Shown here: positions 28,557 to 40,900 of the stretch, in pieces
Numbering within the stretch: position 1 is the first letter of the stretch
Layout of the letters: the number at the start of each line of letters is the position of its first letter
Assembly (NCBI GenBank): GCA_030272155.1
Contig: CP126191.1
Span: 2,440,501 to 2,504,500 of the forward strand
DNA: 64,000 nucleotides
Origin: Tetradesmus obliquus
Taxonomy: Eukaryota > Chlorophyta > Chlorophyceae > Sphaeropleales > Scenedesmaceae
Reading direction: 5' to 3'
The notes under the pieces: model-generated
The model's input: the letters and a program-made list of their open reading frames with translations, nothing else
The model's database searches: none
Told to the model about the DNA's origin: nothing
Program-made: the position numbers and the translations under genes

Positions 28557-30839
28557 TCTGCTGCTGCTCCAGGCTACTGCTGCTTCAAGTTATCATGGCT
28601 TGTCGCAGCCGCACGCGTAGCAAAGATTCAGAGCATGACATGTACGATAACAAAATCGGTAAACAGAAGACCTGGGCAAGTGCCGGTGTCCGCGTTTTGC
28701 AATCAGTACTGAAAGCTGCCAAGAGAATGAGGACCGCCAGCACTGATTCGACCAAGCTTAAACATTGTTGGTAGTCCGATGCCTAAGCGAGAGACAGAGG
28801 AGTCACATCAAGACGTAGCATCATCCACACCACGTCGAGGTCAAATGATGTTACAATCTGCTTGAGCTCAGACAGTCGCTCTGACATTTTTGTGGCTTCT
28901 GAAAGCTGACACCAACATAATAAGCTGCGATCGTCAGCGTAGTCTGCCGTTGCGAGTCTGAAACAACCCTAGTTGCTGCTGCAGGCCCAGCACTTCAAAT
29001 GGCCGTGTTGGGCCGCTCAAGCGCTGATAGGTCGCCGATTACCGTTCACAGCCTTTTTGGCTGCTTCACATGTTGTTGTAACATGGATGTCGCAGTGGAG
29101 AGCCCTTAGTGAGGTGGACAGCCGAGGGAAAGTGCAGTTGCTTCCACATGAACAACAATGAGTGCTTTTGCGGGCTTCCCATAGGTGTACGAGCCGTTCT
29201 CAGGCGCTTTCAGAGGTTGAGCTGATCAACCTCTGAAGTCCTGGCGGTGATCAGATAACTGCATAACTATAATGGCCGCCAGTAAAATGAATTGCATGGC
29301 CGCCACGTGCACACTGTGACAGTGTGAGGCCTTCAACGTTGCTCACTCAGAGCAGGTAGAGGGTGTGGAGCCCAGGGGCGCTGCCCCTGGCCACACACAC
29401 CCTCTTAGCCTTAACTTACCCAGGAGCTGCAGAGCGGCCTGGGTAGTCACTCACTCACTCACTCACACTGAGGCCTTCAGGTTGAGACTCGGAATCAGCT
29501 CTACTGCGGAGCCCATAGCAACCAGCCAATAAGGGTCTTACAGACTAACAGTCTGGGTACCTGAACTTGCTTGCTGGTGAAAGATGGATACATTCATCCA
29601 GGTGAGTGCAGAGCGCAGGAGGCAACACCAACGCATCATCTTGAATAAACTGCTACGACACATGCGAGCAAGAGGGCCCAGTGCCATTGCCTAAAGAAGC
29701 CTGGGCCTGCCCGCCAAAGGAAAAGAAGATGCAACAAAAGCAAACACGTGACTGCACACTGGTGTAGGATGGCATGCCACTGGCACGCGCGCATGTTTGT
29801 AATGCGGCACCATGCGCAGCAACCTAAGGCTGTTTGAGCTGGAAGCTCCAGCCAGTGCTGCAACACCTGCACCACCACCGATCGGTGATATCATCACCGC
29901 ACCCAGCCATGCTCATGCAGAACACACTGTCTGAATAAGAGAGCTGCTGCTCAATTTTGAGCTGCAAGTAGAATACGATGTCAGGCAATCTAGTCTGCCA
30001 ATCATATCACTGCAAATGTGTCAGTGGCAACAGCTGTCAAGGGCATGCGGGCTAGGAGTTGCAAAAATGCCCATGCCTCAGCTTCAGCAAAATAGGCCAC
30101 ACACAGTCACAAACTGTTGCTGCACAGAGCATCGGTAACTTCTGTCCCAAGCAATCCAGAACTGAAACACACCTCTGCCAACTATTGGCTCACATGCCAG
30201 TCTCCAAGGTCCACTGGGACCCCAGAAGTAAAGAAGACGACTGTATGGAGAACACAAGACATTGACCAAACTTGTACTTGTACGCCTGTGGGCACCTGGT
30301 CAGGATGCATCGTTGCCCTCAGCTGGGCATATTCACAACGGCAACCCATGGCACGCAGAAGCGCTACGGCAACATATGGTGCAGCGGCAGTCGTTTCAAC
30401 CGGCAGGACCAGAAGGGACATGGCACACGAGGCAATAGTTGGGCGGGTAAGCTGGCAACCATGTGTTGTGTAGCACCAGCAAGTCAGCAGCACCCAGGAC
30501 CACGCACCACCTTGTTGCTTGCAGAAAGCGAGCATCATACATATGTATAGCGATACTGCGTGTTGGCAGCTGTTTGAAAATGCTGCGCACCAGTTGTGGT
30601 CATCAAATTGAGCAAGATCGCCTACTGCACATTCAATCACAGGTACAATAGACAGCATCACTGCAAAAGCATGGCCAGGCATATGAAACAAGCAACAGAG
30701 CAAAGAACAAGAAAGATTCAGCCAGCCAGCACACTGCTGGCCCAAGCAGATGGTAATGCAAGTGGGGCGGCCACAACACAAGCGGCACCAGAACTGTTCG
30801 CATGCATCACATACATTGCATGCTGAGCACGTGCACGTC
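28557..30839. other. Intergenic region: dynein promoter side and hydrolase 3' side
   Basis: About 2.3 kb upstream of the dynein ATG and downstream of the hydrolase stop. ORFs here are short and resemble no family I know. The notable content is a structured block at 29,353-29,466 (two inverted repeats and a TCAC microsatellite). No gene is called. Confidence 0.5.
29353..29466. repeat. Nested inverted repeats plus (TCAC)5 microsatellite
   Basis: A perfect 8-bp stem CCAGGGGC / GCCCCTGG with a 3-base loop sits at 29,372-29,390. It is flanked by GTGTGG (29,363-29,368) and CCACAC (29,391-29,396), and the arms extend further with a small bulge. A second inverted repeat ACCCAGG / CCTGGGT lies at about 29,418-29,444. 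Five TCAC units follow at 29,447-29,466. It has the look of a small structured non-autonomous repeat, but no terminal repeats or target-site duplication are established. Confidence 0.65.
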
Positions 30840-33800
30840 TCATGCACTGGCTTCCTCGCCAGCATCACCCTCGTCGATCCGCTCCACCCCTGGCTGCCCA
30901 GACACCCCGCTGTCCCGCATAGCACCCAGCGGGCCCCGTCCACCACCAGCCCCACCTGCCAGCCGCGACTTGCCTTGCTGGCCCCTGCCGCCTGCAGCAC
31001 CAGCAGCGCCCGCTGTGCTGCTGCCCTTCTGCTCCTCCCGCTGCCCCTCATCCTGAGCCACGCCCTCTGCTGCAGCAGCAGACGGCACGCCGCCCTCACT
31101 GATGCTGCTCGGCTGCTCCCCTGCACCAAAGGTCCTGCTCGCACCAAAGCTGCCGCCAAACCTGCGCCGAACAGGCCCCGAGAATGTCTGCATGAGGCGG
31201 TTGGCGCTCCAGTCGCCAGGTCCAGACGCCCCTCGAGAGTCCATGCCAGCAGCACCCGCGCTGCTGCCAACAGCAGCGCCCGCGCCGCCAGCCCGGCGGC
31301 CCAGAGGGTGCAGGCCGCCGTCCGTTGCAGACTTGCCGGGCCGCGCGATGCTGGAGTGCGGGTGCAGCACGCCGCTTGCGTTGGCCAGCATCTTGGTGAG
31401 GTTGCCAGTGAAGGTGCGCACCAGCTGGTTGCCGTGGTCCTCCACGTAGTACCTGTAGTTGTTGGAGATCAGGAATGATGGTGGGCGCAAGCAGGAGGGA
31501 TGGTGGGCACGAGCACTGAGACATGCAAGGAGCACATGCGGTCGCGCAGTTACTGCTGCTATGTTGCAAAGCTCGCACCCTCCCCTGCAACTGCAGCAAT
31601 GCTGCGCGTCCACTGGTGCAGCATAGCTGCAGCAGGCGACGCGCACCTGCCGTTGGCACCGCCCTTCTTCATGCGCACTGTGCTGTGCGCAAACCCGTGC
31701 GTCATCAGCGTCAGCGTGCGCGCCAGCACCGGCCGCGCCAGGCCCACCACAGCGCTGCCGCTACGCGCCAGCAGGCCGCGCATCTCTGCCATGATGGCCT
31801 GCTTGACCTCGTTGTCCAGCAGGAACGCGCCGTGCGTGAGCTCGTGGTTGTACATCACCTGCGCGGGGCAGAGATTTTGAGCAAAAGACAGGTGTTTCGA
31901 CGAGGGTCATGTGCACAGTGCGCGGGGCAGTGGTAAAACGTGATGCTGCCTGCAGGTTGTATGATATTGAGTGCAGTAAGCTTGCTGGTGATGCTGCGGT
32001 AAAGCAAGCACACTTCTGAGCGTCCATTTGCTGTGACGTGCAGCTGCCGCAGCAGTGCTGCTCACCTTGACGTGTCCCGCCACATCCAGCATGTCCTTCA
32101 CCTCTGCAGCATCCATGAGGTCGTCCTTGCCGCTCAGCAGCACCACGCTGCCGGGCGCCAGGTCCTCAGGCCACCTGTTGATGACCAGCCACAGCGCCAC
32201 AATGATCAGCGCATGCGTCAGCGGCTAGCGGCAGCTTCCTAGCAACGCAAGCTGCTATGCGTGGCCTGCCAGCATACCACACAGTGCAGGCTCAAGCTGC
32301 AGGCGTGTGCTGTGTTGCGCAACTGTGCCAATCAGCCACTTACAGGTTGAGGTCGCTCCAGTAGAAGCGGCGCGCAAACGTGGCGCAGACGTGCATGTCC
32401 CGCGATGCCACCAGGCGGCCTGCGTCCTTCACGTACTCGATCAAGCTGCAAGCAGACATGTTTGCAGTAACATAAGTCAGCAAAGTACACAGCACAAGCA
32501 GCAGAGCAGACACGCATGGCATGCTGCTTATTGTAGCGATGTGTTATCAAGGAAGTACTGCACCTGCCATAGTGCATGTGAAGCATGACAGGTGCAAGTC
32601 AGCCTGCAACTCACTCGTGCGGCCTCCAGCCTCTCCAGACAGGCGTGCGGTACAGGAAGTTGAACAGCAGGTGCGGCATAAACCTGCGCAGCACACAACA
32701 GAGTCAAACATGAGCGTCTCAGCATGGAACACCTCGACAGCTTTGCCACTGTATGAGCTTCAACCTCTGCAGTGACACAGCAGGGCAGATGCTCCTGCTG
32801 CTGCTTGCTGCATACACCCACGAACACACATCACAGCGGAAGCCCCAGTGACTGGTAACAAAAGCAGAAGCAATCATTTCACATTGTATGCATGTGGCAA
32901 GCACTACAGTGGTGGAAGCCAGTGCACTCACATGCCAAAGCACACCGGGTCCATGAGGCACAGGGTGTGCACGCGCTTGCGGTGGTGCCGCGCCAGCATG
33001 CCCGCGATGAAAGTGCCTGTGACACAAGGCAGCAGAAACAGGGTAAGCCCTTGCTTATAGTTGACATGGCATGTAGCTTTAGTCACAGCCATGGCACCAT
33101 GTCAGCCAGGAGCCAGAGGACTATTGCCCCCAACCAGCAAGAATGCAGCACCTGCTGTGTCACAGGCCCATGTGCACTGCTTTCAAGCAGCTGCCACAAT
33201 TAATAGCGCTGTTTCAGCTCACCGTACGAGTGCCCCACCACGCACGCCTCCTTCACATTCAGCTTGTCCAGGATGCCCGCAACCGAGTCCGCCACCTCGT
33301 CTGCCGTGTACACCTTGCCCAGGCGCATGGCCACGCCCCTGAACTCCACAGTGATCACGGGGTGGCCCAGGCCCATCACGTGCAGGATCATCTCCAGGTA
33401 GCCTGCAGCAGCGTGGCAGCAGCAGCAACAGCAGCAGAAGATGGACACAATGCATAAGTAGCAGAACACCGACACTGTCGTCTGCTCTGCCAGCAGATGC
33501 TGACAGCAACATGGCTTGCAGGCTGGCCTGCTGCCATGCACTGCCATCGCAGCTGCGCAAGGCCTTGCAGGAGACTTTGGCAGCGCGCAGGCACAGCATC
33601 ATCAGCTGAGGCTTTGTACACAGCAGGCTTGCCGACCCACCTGGCAGGCCACCCACGCCGTGCAGGAACAGCACCGGCGTGTCCGCGCTGCCCAGGCCCT
33701 CGCTGAGCGCGCCCTGCAGCGGGTTCTGCATGCCGCGCAGCGCAATGCTGGTGGCAGTGCTCAGCCCGGGCGCCACCATGCCCTGCTGCGGCGCTGAGCC

Positions 33801-35748
33801 CTGACTGGGGAACGAGCCCTGCCCCGCCTTGCCGCTCATGCTGCCTGCTGCTGCCGACGCTGCGGAGAAGCTGCTGGCAGCAGATACCGCAGACAGGGCT
33901 CGCTCGCTTGGCGCGCCGTTGGCGCTGCCATCTGCAGCAAACGGCGTCCAGTCCGGAGGTCCTGCCATGAATGGCGAGGACTTGGTGTGCGACAGAGCAG
34001 AGTTGCTGCGCGAGGGCGCCTTGGTAGGAGAGCCAGACCCCGTGGGGCTGCTGCTGCCGCTGCCGCCGCTGCTGCTGGACACGCTGGGTGCTATGTTGCT
34101 GTTAGCAGCCGCAGCAGGCACAGCTTGGGGCATCTTGTATGGTGGGGGCAGGCCGTTGTGGCCATTATCCCCTGCTGCCGGTGCTGCTGCCGCGCCTGCT
34201 GCCATGTCTGCAAGTGCACAGCTGCTGGTGGCGCGGCTGGCCGTGGCTGGCTTGGGCTTGGTCTGAGGCACATTCAGCGTGAAGTATGACAGCCCACTGC
34301 ACAGGGGCAGCACAGGGGCAGGCACAGTGCAGTGTTAGGGATTCGTTACAACAGAGATATGCTGACACAAAGAGTAAAAGGTGGCTGACACAACACAAAG
34401 CACCTGTTGAGTGTGGGTGGCAGCTGTTTTGAACACTCAGCAAATCATGTAACACGAGTACAGCAGCCGGTCGAGCGCCTGCAGCAGCTCACTTGTGCTT
34501 GTGGTGCTCAAAGCCCCAGCGCTTCAGCAGCTGCCGCGCAAACCACCCCACAGCCTCAGTGGCCAGGTAGAACGTCAGCGGCCGCCAGCAGGCATTGATG
34601 GGCTCCCACAGGTGCCCCATGAACTCAATGTCGCTGTTGAAGCCACGCTCAAACTTGATGCCCCAGGTTGCTTCCAGCTGGTCCACCATCTGGCTGGGGA
34701 TGTGGCCCAAGCCCTGCTCGTGCATCTGCTGCCTGCAGGACACACAGAAATACGCAGTGTTTCAGCACTGCATGCTGTGCCTGGGTTGCAGGAGGACAGT
34801 CTGCCTTGTAGCCCTAGGAACACCTTGGCAAACACAGTAACACAGGGTGGCAAACACCATAAGTTTGTGAACTAAGAATCGAATCAACATCTGTGCTTGT
34901 TCCAAACACAGGCAACTTCGAAGCTGTGCATGCTTATGCAGTCGTCAGCTTAGGCTGCAAGTCTGACTCAGTGCTGCTGCACGTGCCGCTCACCTGGTGC
35001 GGTACCAGAAGCCATAGGCCATGAAGTCCTCCGCATTGTCTGCAGGAAAGACAGAAAGCTGCACGTCAGGATGTGTGCCACCCATGGTGGGGGACAGCAT
35101 GTTCCTGCAAGGCAGTATGCCCCAACTACACATAGCACTTCTGTGTGAAAGCTGCATGGGCTCTGCATACAGCGCCCCCTGCTCTGCCAGCTGGTGCTGC
35201 TGCCGCTGCTGCTCACCCCTCTTGATGTCCTTGAATGGTGCACCCTTGAACCATCCTGAGAAGTAGCCCTCATAGTCAACGCCATGAGGCAAGTCATTGC
35301 AGAACTTGAGGAAGCGCTGGAAGGTCTTGCGGCCATCCACCACCTTGGGCTCGTGCTTCTCCGGCTGCTGGTTCAGCTCGTTGTACCTTAAACACCCAGT
35401 TATGCACATGGACAGGCATAGAGGAGTGGGGACATCAGCAAGGGCCAACGCTCCTGTACATGCTGCTACTGCTGTTGGCTCTGCTGCTGTGCTAGGTCTT
35501 CTACATGCAGGCACAGCCAGCTGAGCATCTGCAGCTCACCTGGGCCTCCAGTAGAACACGTAGAAGATGATTTCAATCACCAGCCACGTGGCCAGAAGCG
35601 AGTAGCGCAGGGGCCATAGGATCTGCCAGAGTGTGAAAGCTGCCACTAGCAGTGCTGCAGCGCCCACTAGCCGCTGCGGGGTTTTGCTGTCGAACTTGAA
35701 TATGCGATTGTCTGCCGATGGCACAGCCATTCCGGCGACCGGTGCCAT
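30840..35748 (-). CDS. Membrane-anchored alpha/beta hydrolase
   Basis: Serine hydrolase fold with an N-terminal membrane anchor; substrate unknown, possibly an ester or lipid. Twelve exons: 35,540-35,748, 35,217-35,386, 34,994-35,039, 34,493-34,732, 33,641-34,296, 33,223-33,402, 32,932-33,016, 32,615-32,683, 32,344-32,445, 32,066-32,174, 31,647-31,858, 30,840-31,452; they sum to 2,691 nt, about 896 residues. Residues about 27-66 are two hydrophobic segments (VGAAALLVAAFTLWQILW; LLATWLVIEIIFYVFYW). The core has FLHGVGGLPG (oxyanion region), nucleophile elbow GHSYG (Ser about 499), an acid candidate in LLSGKDDLMDA (about 603) and His in NHELTHGAFL (about 631). A Ser/Ala-rich insert of about 150 residues (exon 33,641-34,296) separates the N-terminal part from the fold, and a Gly/Ala-rich tail of about 170 residues follows it. 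The start is the first in-frame ATG; the frame is open upstream to 35,820 without one. Confidence 0.88.
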
Positions 35749-37122
35749 GGGAGCTAAGCCGAGCTTAAAGGCTTTGAGGCATCCCGACACAGCTGTTGTG
35801 CAAGCGATATAACTATTCACTTGCTCAATACTTTCGTTGTCTCAACAAACTATTCAGGCATGTGTTGCTGGTCGTGCACGCTATGTGCACTCCTCTTGGG
35901 TCCCAAGTGCTACCGCTCAGTGCTGTGGTACTTCCTCAGCTACACTATGGCGTGGCAGCGATACAAACTGAAAAGGCACATGTCTGGGCATTTGTGGGGC
36001 CCTCAGGTCTCTGAGTGCGGCTGTGTCACCATGCACTCGCCATCTGTCACCCGGCTTAACCTGACAACACGACACAAGCAGCATGATCGTATGGACAGAC
36101 TCGAGAGTATAACGCCGCCTCTAACCTCAGCGGTCAACTGACGTCGGCGTACTGGGCAGGCCGTGTAGTTTTGGCGGGTGCCGAGGCTGGACGGGGCAGC
36201 ATAGCGGGGCTCAGCTCTGTCAAGAAGCTTTTCAGCAGCTTGTCAACGCCGATTAACCCCTTGTTGATCCGTACACGCCCAGCTGTGGCGATGTTGCGAG
36301 AACAGCGCTGCCACAAGCGTCATGTAGTTTCCTTGCACCGATCTTGGTGCAGTCGGCACACCCCAAACCGTTAAAGTCCGTTGTTTGCACCACATGCACT
36401 TGATCCTGGATGCAAACAGACTTCGTCTGTTCGTCGATCCAGCCTTCACGTCCTTGCCTGGCATGCGCAGCTGAGTTACAGTCACTGGTGATGATGAGCA
36501 GAACCCATCTTTTGTCAATCGCTGGCATCAGTAGAGGGCTGTCAATAAAATCTAAGGCGAAGAGCATCAAAATCAGTGCCAAACTGCCTTGAACACACTC
36601 AGGCTAGGCATGTGTGCATGCAGAACAGTTGAAAGGCAGCTCATGACATGATAACTGCACACAACAAGAACACGGTCACGCTAACCTAACGCAGGACTTG
36701 ACCAGTGAGCAATAAATCATTGGAGATAGCAAGGCACCACAGAGACTGCCAGTGCACATCTGCTCATCTACTTGTGAAGGGTCAACCGGGGACAAGTGCT
36801 ACTCTGAATGCCATAACTCTTAACAGCTGTGCACCCCACCTCACCAACCATCTGCCATACAAAACCACATGCAAGTTGCGCTGCTGCTGTCAACTGATGA
36901 ACAAAGCGCAGCACGTGCCAGCAAACGCAAGTCGTCACTTGCGGTGCCCGCTAGGACAGCATGGCGGCAATGCACATCCACAATTACTGGTGCCTACCAT
37001 GGGGGCCACCCAAGCAAAGCCCCATCTGCGTCATGGTGACCTGCCACGCTAGCCCTGCGCCATGCAAACCAGCTGCGGCATCTCAGCTGGTCATGCCCCA
37101 GTTTCTGGCACCTGCCCCAGGC
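35749..37122. other. Intergenic region upstream of the hydrolase and downstream of the coiled-coil gene
   Basis: About 1.4 kb holding the hydrolase promoter and the 3' UTR of the minus-strand gene at 37,123. A minus-strand TGTAA is present at about 36,476. Between about 36,130 and 36,590 the minus strand has overlapping ORFs of 60, 91 and 109 codons in different frames, which could be decayed coding sequence. None matches a family I recognise, so no gene is called. Confidence 0.4.
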
Positions 37123-37954
37123 TCATAGTCGCTTCTGCCGCTTAGACACACGCGGCGAGTGCTTCTCCATGCCAGGCTGGGGGTCATCAAACACATGGTC
37201 GCCCTTGTCCACGTGGTCCTCAAGCACACGGGCAGCAACGCTGTCGCGCTCCTTGGCCACCCGCCTGCCGATCGTCTCGTCATCTGTGTCGGCTCCAGAA
37301 GCAGCGCCCGCAGAAGCTGCAGCGCGGCCAGAGCGCGGCCTGCCGCGGCCCCTGCTCCTGCCAGAGCCTGACGCACCCCGGCTGGAGCCAGATACTGCAC
37401 CACCTGACGCTGCAGCTGCTGCTTCCTGCTGCTGCTCCGCTTCCTGCTCAGGCTCTTCTGCTGCTGCAGCTGCTGCACGCGTGCTGCTTGTTGACCGCCC
37501 GCGGCCCCGTCCCCTGCTGCCCCTGCCCCTGCCGCGGCCCCTGCCCCGTCCCCTGCCCCTGCCTGAGCCAGCAGCAGCACCCTCATCATCCTCAGGCTCA
37601 ATCTCGCTGCCAAAGGCACCATCTGCAGCCTCATCCTGCTGCTGTTCCCCTTCACTCATGTCGCCATCCGCAGCTGCTGCTGCATCTGCATCCCCCTCTG
37701 CAGCTTCGCCACCAATCAGGCGCCCAAAAAAACTACCTACACCCCCCAGCCAGCTGCGGCGCTGCGCACCAGGCTTGCCACTGGCTGCAGCTTCTGCTGC
37801 CGCAGCCTCTGCTGCGGCTGCTGCGCCATCCTCCTGGTCCTCCTCCCCCTCAGCATCATGCCCAGCTGCAGAACGCTTGCGCTTGCTGCCAACAGACCCG
37901 GGTGCAGCCTTGCGCCCCTTGCGGCCCCTGCCAGCAACTGCACCTTCTGAGGCC

Positions 37955-37987
<33 letters not shown>

Positions 37988-40900
37988 TCCTGCTCTGCTT
38001 GCTCAGGGCCGCTACCAGCCATCTCAGCATCGCTTGCATCAGCAGCTGCCGCTGCTGCCGGCTGCTCCTCAGTGTCTGTTGCAGCTGCCTCACCTGGCAC
38101 TGCTGCTGACGCCCGCCCCTTGCGGCTGCGCCGCGCAGGCTGCGCAGGAGCCACTGGCGCCGCTGCAGCAGCCGCTGAGCTGCGGCCCCTGCGGCCAGCG
38201 CCCGGAGTGCCCCGTGACGGCTGCGCCACCTCCTCCCCATCTCCAGCTGCAGCTGCGGCGATGCCCATGCCAGCCGAGCTGGTGGCTCTGCTGCGTGTGA
38301 GCCTGCCTGCTGCTGCAGGTGCTGCTGCAGGTAGTGCTGCCGCTACCTCTGCTGCTCCCTGCAGTGCCGCATCCTCTGGGATAGCTGGCAGTGCTGGCAC
38401 AGCAGCAGCAGCAGCCGCTCCTGCGACTGCTGCCCCGGCAGCCTCATCTTCATCTGCTGCTGTGATTTTACTGGGCCCTGCAGCTGCTGGCTCAGCGGCT
38501 GTAGCAGCAGCGCGGCTGTTGCGTCGTGCGCGGCCAGCCCCAGCGCTCGCTGCTGAGGACGTCTTGCGTCCACCGCCTCGCCTTTTGCTGCTTGCAGGTG
38601 CTGCGGCATCCACTCCTGTCGCCTCAAACTGCATGGGCTCAGCAGCCTCAGCTACAGCTGCCGGCTCTTCAGCCACAGGCTCTTCAGCTGCAGCTGCCGG
38701 CTCAGTTTCTGCTGCAGCTGCGTGCTCTGCCTGTGCTGCAGCTGCCTGCTCCGCCTCTGCTGCAGCTGCGTGCTCAGCCTGTGCTGCAGCTGCCTGCTCC
38801 GCGTCTGCTGCAGCTGCAGCGTCCTGTTCTGCTGCAGCTGCTGCAGCTGCCTGCGTCACGCTGCCAGGCGTGCTTGTCCTGGCGAACGCCCTGTGCATCC
38901 AGCCGAGCCCTAGCAGCGACCCGCCACCAGGGGTCTTGCTGATGGAAGCGTACGTAGAGGTGCCGACGCCAACACCTGCTGCAGCAAGGCCTGCTTCAGC
39001 ACCAGCTGCTGCTGCTGCAGCTGCTGCAGCTGCCCTGCTGCTGCCAGCACCGGCATTGCCAATCATGGGAGGGGTAGCTACATCCGCATCTGCACCCTGC
39101 TGGTTATGCGGCGAGGCAACGTCTGCCATCCTGCGGGCAGTTGCTGCAGCCGCTCGTGCTGCGTTTGCTGCTGCAAGCTCCAGGATGTCTCCTGCCTCCA
39201 CACCCATGCTGATGTCACCATCACCTGCTGCTGTGGCTGCTGCTGCTGCTGGCGCCTGCTCATCTTCATCTCCTAACCCAATCCCAGCAACTGCCGCGAC
39301 AGCCGCCCTACGAGCAGTGCGTGGTGTTGGTGCAGCCTTGGGGGCTCTGCCTGCACGCCTGCGGCCAGCACCGCCACCTGATGCAGGCACAGCTTGCTCC
39401 TCTGCTGCAGCCCCTGTCTGTGGTGCAGCCTCTTCCTCCTCCTCTGCTGCTGCTGCTGCTGCCAGGTCACCAGCCTCTTCTGGCACCGCAGGCAGCGCCG
39501 CTTGCCGCTGCTCATCTTGCTGCTGCTCCTGCTGCTTCTTACGTGCACTGCGGCTGCTGCTGCGGGCCCTGCTTGCCGGTGCTGCTGCCGCAGCCTTCTG
39601 CCTGGCCCTGCCCCTGCCTCCTGATGCGGCTGTCCCCTCTGCAGCGTCATCTTGCTGGTCTACATCATGGAACTCGTCTGCTTCATCAGCCGCTGCTGGT
39701 GCAGCTGCTGTTGCACCTGCTGGTGACGCAGCAAGCAGCTCCTGGGCATCATGGAACTCCTCTGCAGCATGTACTGCAGCAGCAGCAGCTGCTGCGGCTG
39801 CCTCTGCTTGCTGTGCTGCTGTCTGTTCTGCTGCTGCTGCTGGCTCCTTTGCTGCCTCTTCCACTTCCATGTCGGCTGCAGCATCCCCAGCCACTAGCGC
39901 TGCTGCTGCAGCGCTGCGGCTCCTGCCAGCCCTGCCGCGCTGCTGCTGCTGCTGTTGCTCCTGCTCAGCTGGTGCCTCTGTAGCAGGAGCTGCAGCTGCA
40001 GCTGCTGCTGCTGTTGCTGCTGCTGCTGTTGCTGCTGCAGTGCTCCTGGGCCTGCCCCTGCCCCTGCGCCGCGGTGTTGTCGCCTCAGCAACTTCCGCTG
40101 CTGCGCCTGCTGCTGCTGCTGCTGCTGGTACCTCCTGCTCCTGTGCTGCTGCCTGGCCTGCTGGATCAACCTCCATGGTCCTCTCCTGCTCCTGCTCCTG
40201 CTGCTGCTGTGCTGCCGCGGAAGACGGCCCAGCCACAGCACCTTCACGCGCTGCTGCTGCTGCGGCTGCGGCTGCTGCCAGGGGTCTGCCTGGCGTCCTG
40301 GACATCCCAAACAGGTTGGCAATGCGGCTCACAGGTGACAGTGGCACAGCTGCTGCAGCTGCTGCTGCACGCTGCTGGGCCAGGGTCTGCTCTTGCAGCA
40401 CAGCTTCTTCACGTGCCTGCAGCAGGCAGAGAGTGAGTGGATCACAGCAGAAATGGAAGACGCACGTGTCAGCAAAGGATGCCCCACCAACTGTGGGCAC
40501 TGGGTGACTGCAGTGGGCTGAGTACACATCCTGCCTGTGCTTAGATGGCGGGGCCCATGATGCATCTGCAGCAGCAGCCTCTCCAAGGCGCTCTGCATGG
40601 TGATAAACTGCAAGCACCTGTGCATGGCAAGCTGTTTTGACCCCGCATCACAAAGTAACGCTTAAACGATGTACACACCCGTGTGTCAGCACACACACAC
40701 CTGCACTTCAGCCTCCCTGGCAGCCAGCTGCTGCTCAGCTGCCTCCTGTGCAGCGCGCTGCTGCAGCAGTTGCTGCTCATGCTGCTGCAGCGCTGCCTGC
40801 CTGGCGTCCAGCGCCTGCTCCTGCGCAGCAGCAGCAGCCTCGCGCTCGCCCACTGCTGCCTCTGCGCGGGCCAGCTGTCCAGCGCGTGCATTGAGCTGCA

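Noticed and set aside
29470..29500. tRNA-like B box (GGTTGAGACTC) suggesting a tRNA-derived SINE
   Set aside because: It misses key positions of the GGTTCGANTCC consensus and no A box at proper spacing or cloverleaf was found.
30182..31270. 362-codon minus-strand ORF overlapping the hydrolase 3' exon
   Set aside because: It is a different frame of the same strand, running from the Gly/Ala-rich tail of the hydrolase into the 3' flank; no motif and Cys/Trp-rich composition.
37169..40507. 1,112-codon plus-strand ORF, Ala/Ser/Cys/Leu-rich
   Set aside because: It is exactly antisense to the last exon of the coiled-coil gene. Its residue make-up follows from reading GCT/GCA-rich DNA backwards, while the minus strand gives spliced coiled coil, basic clusters and RG repeats.
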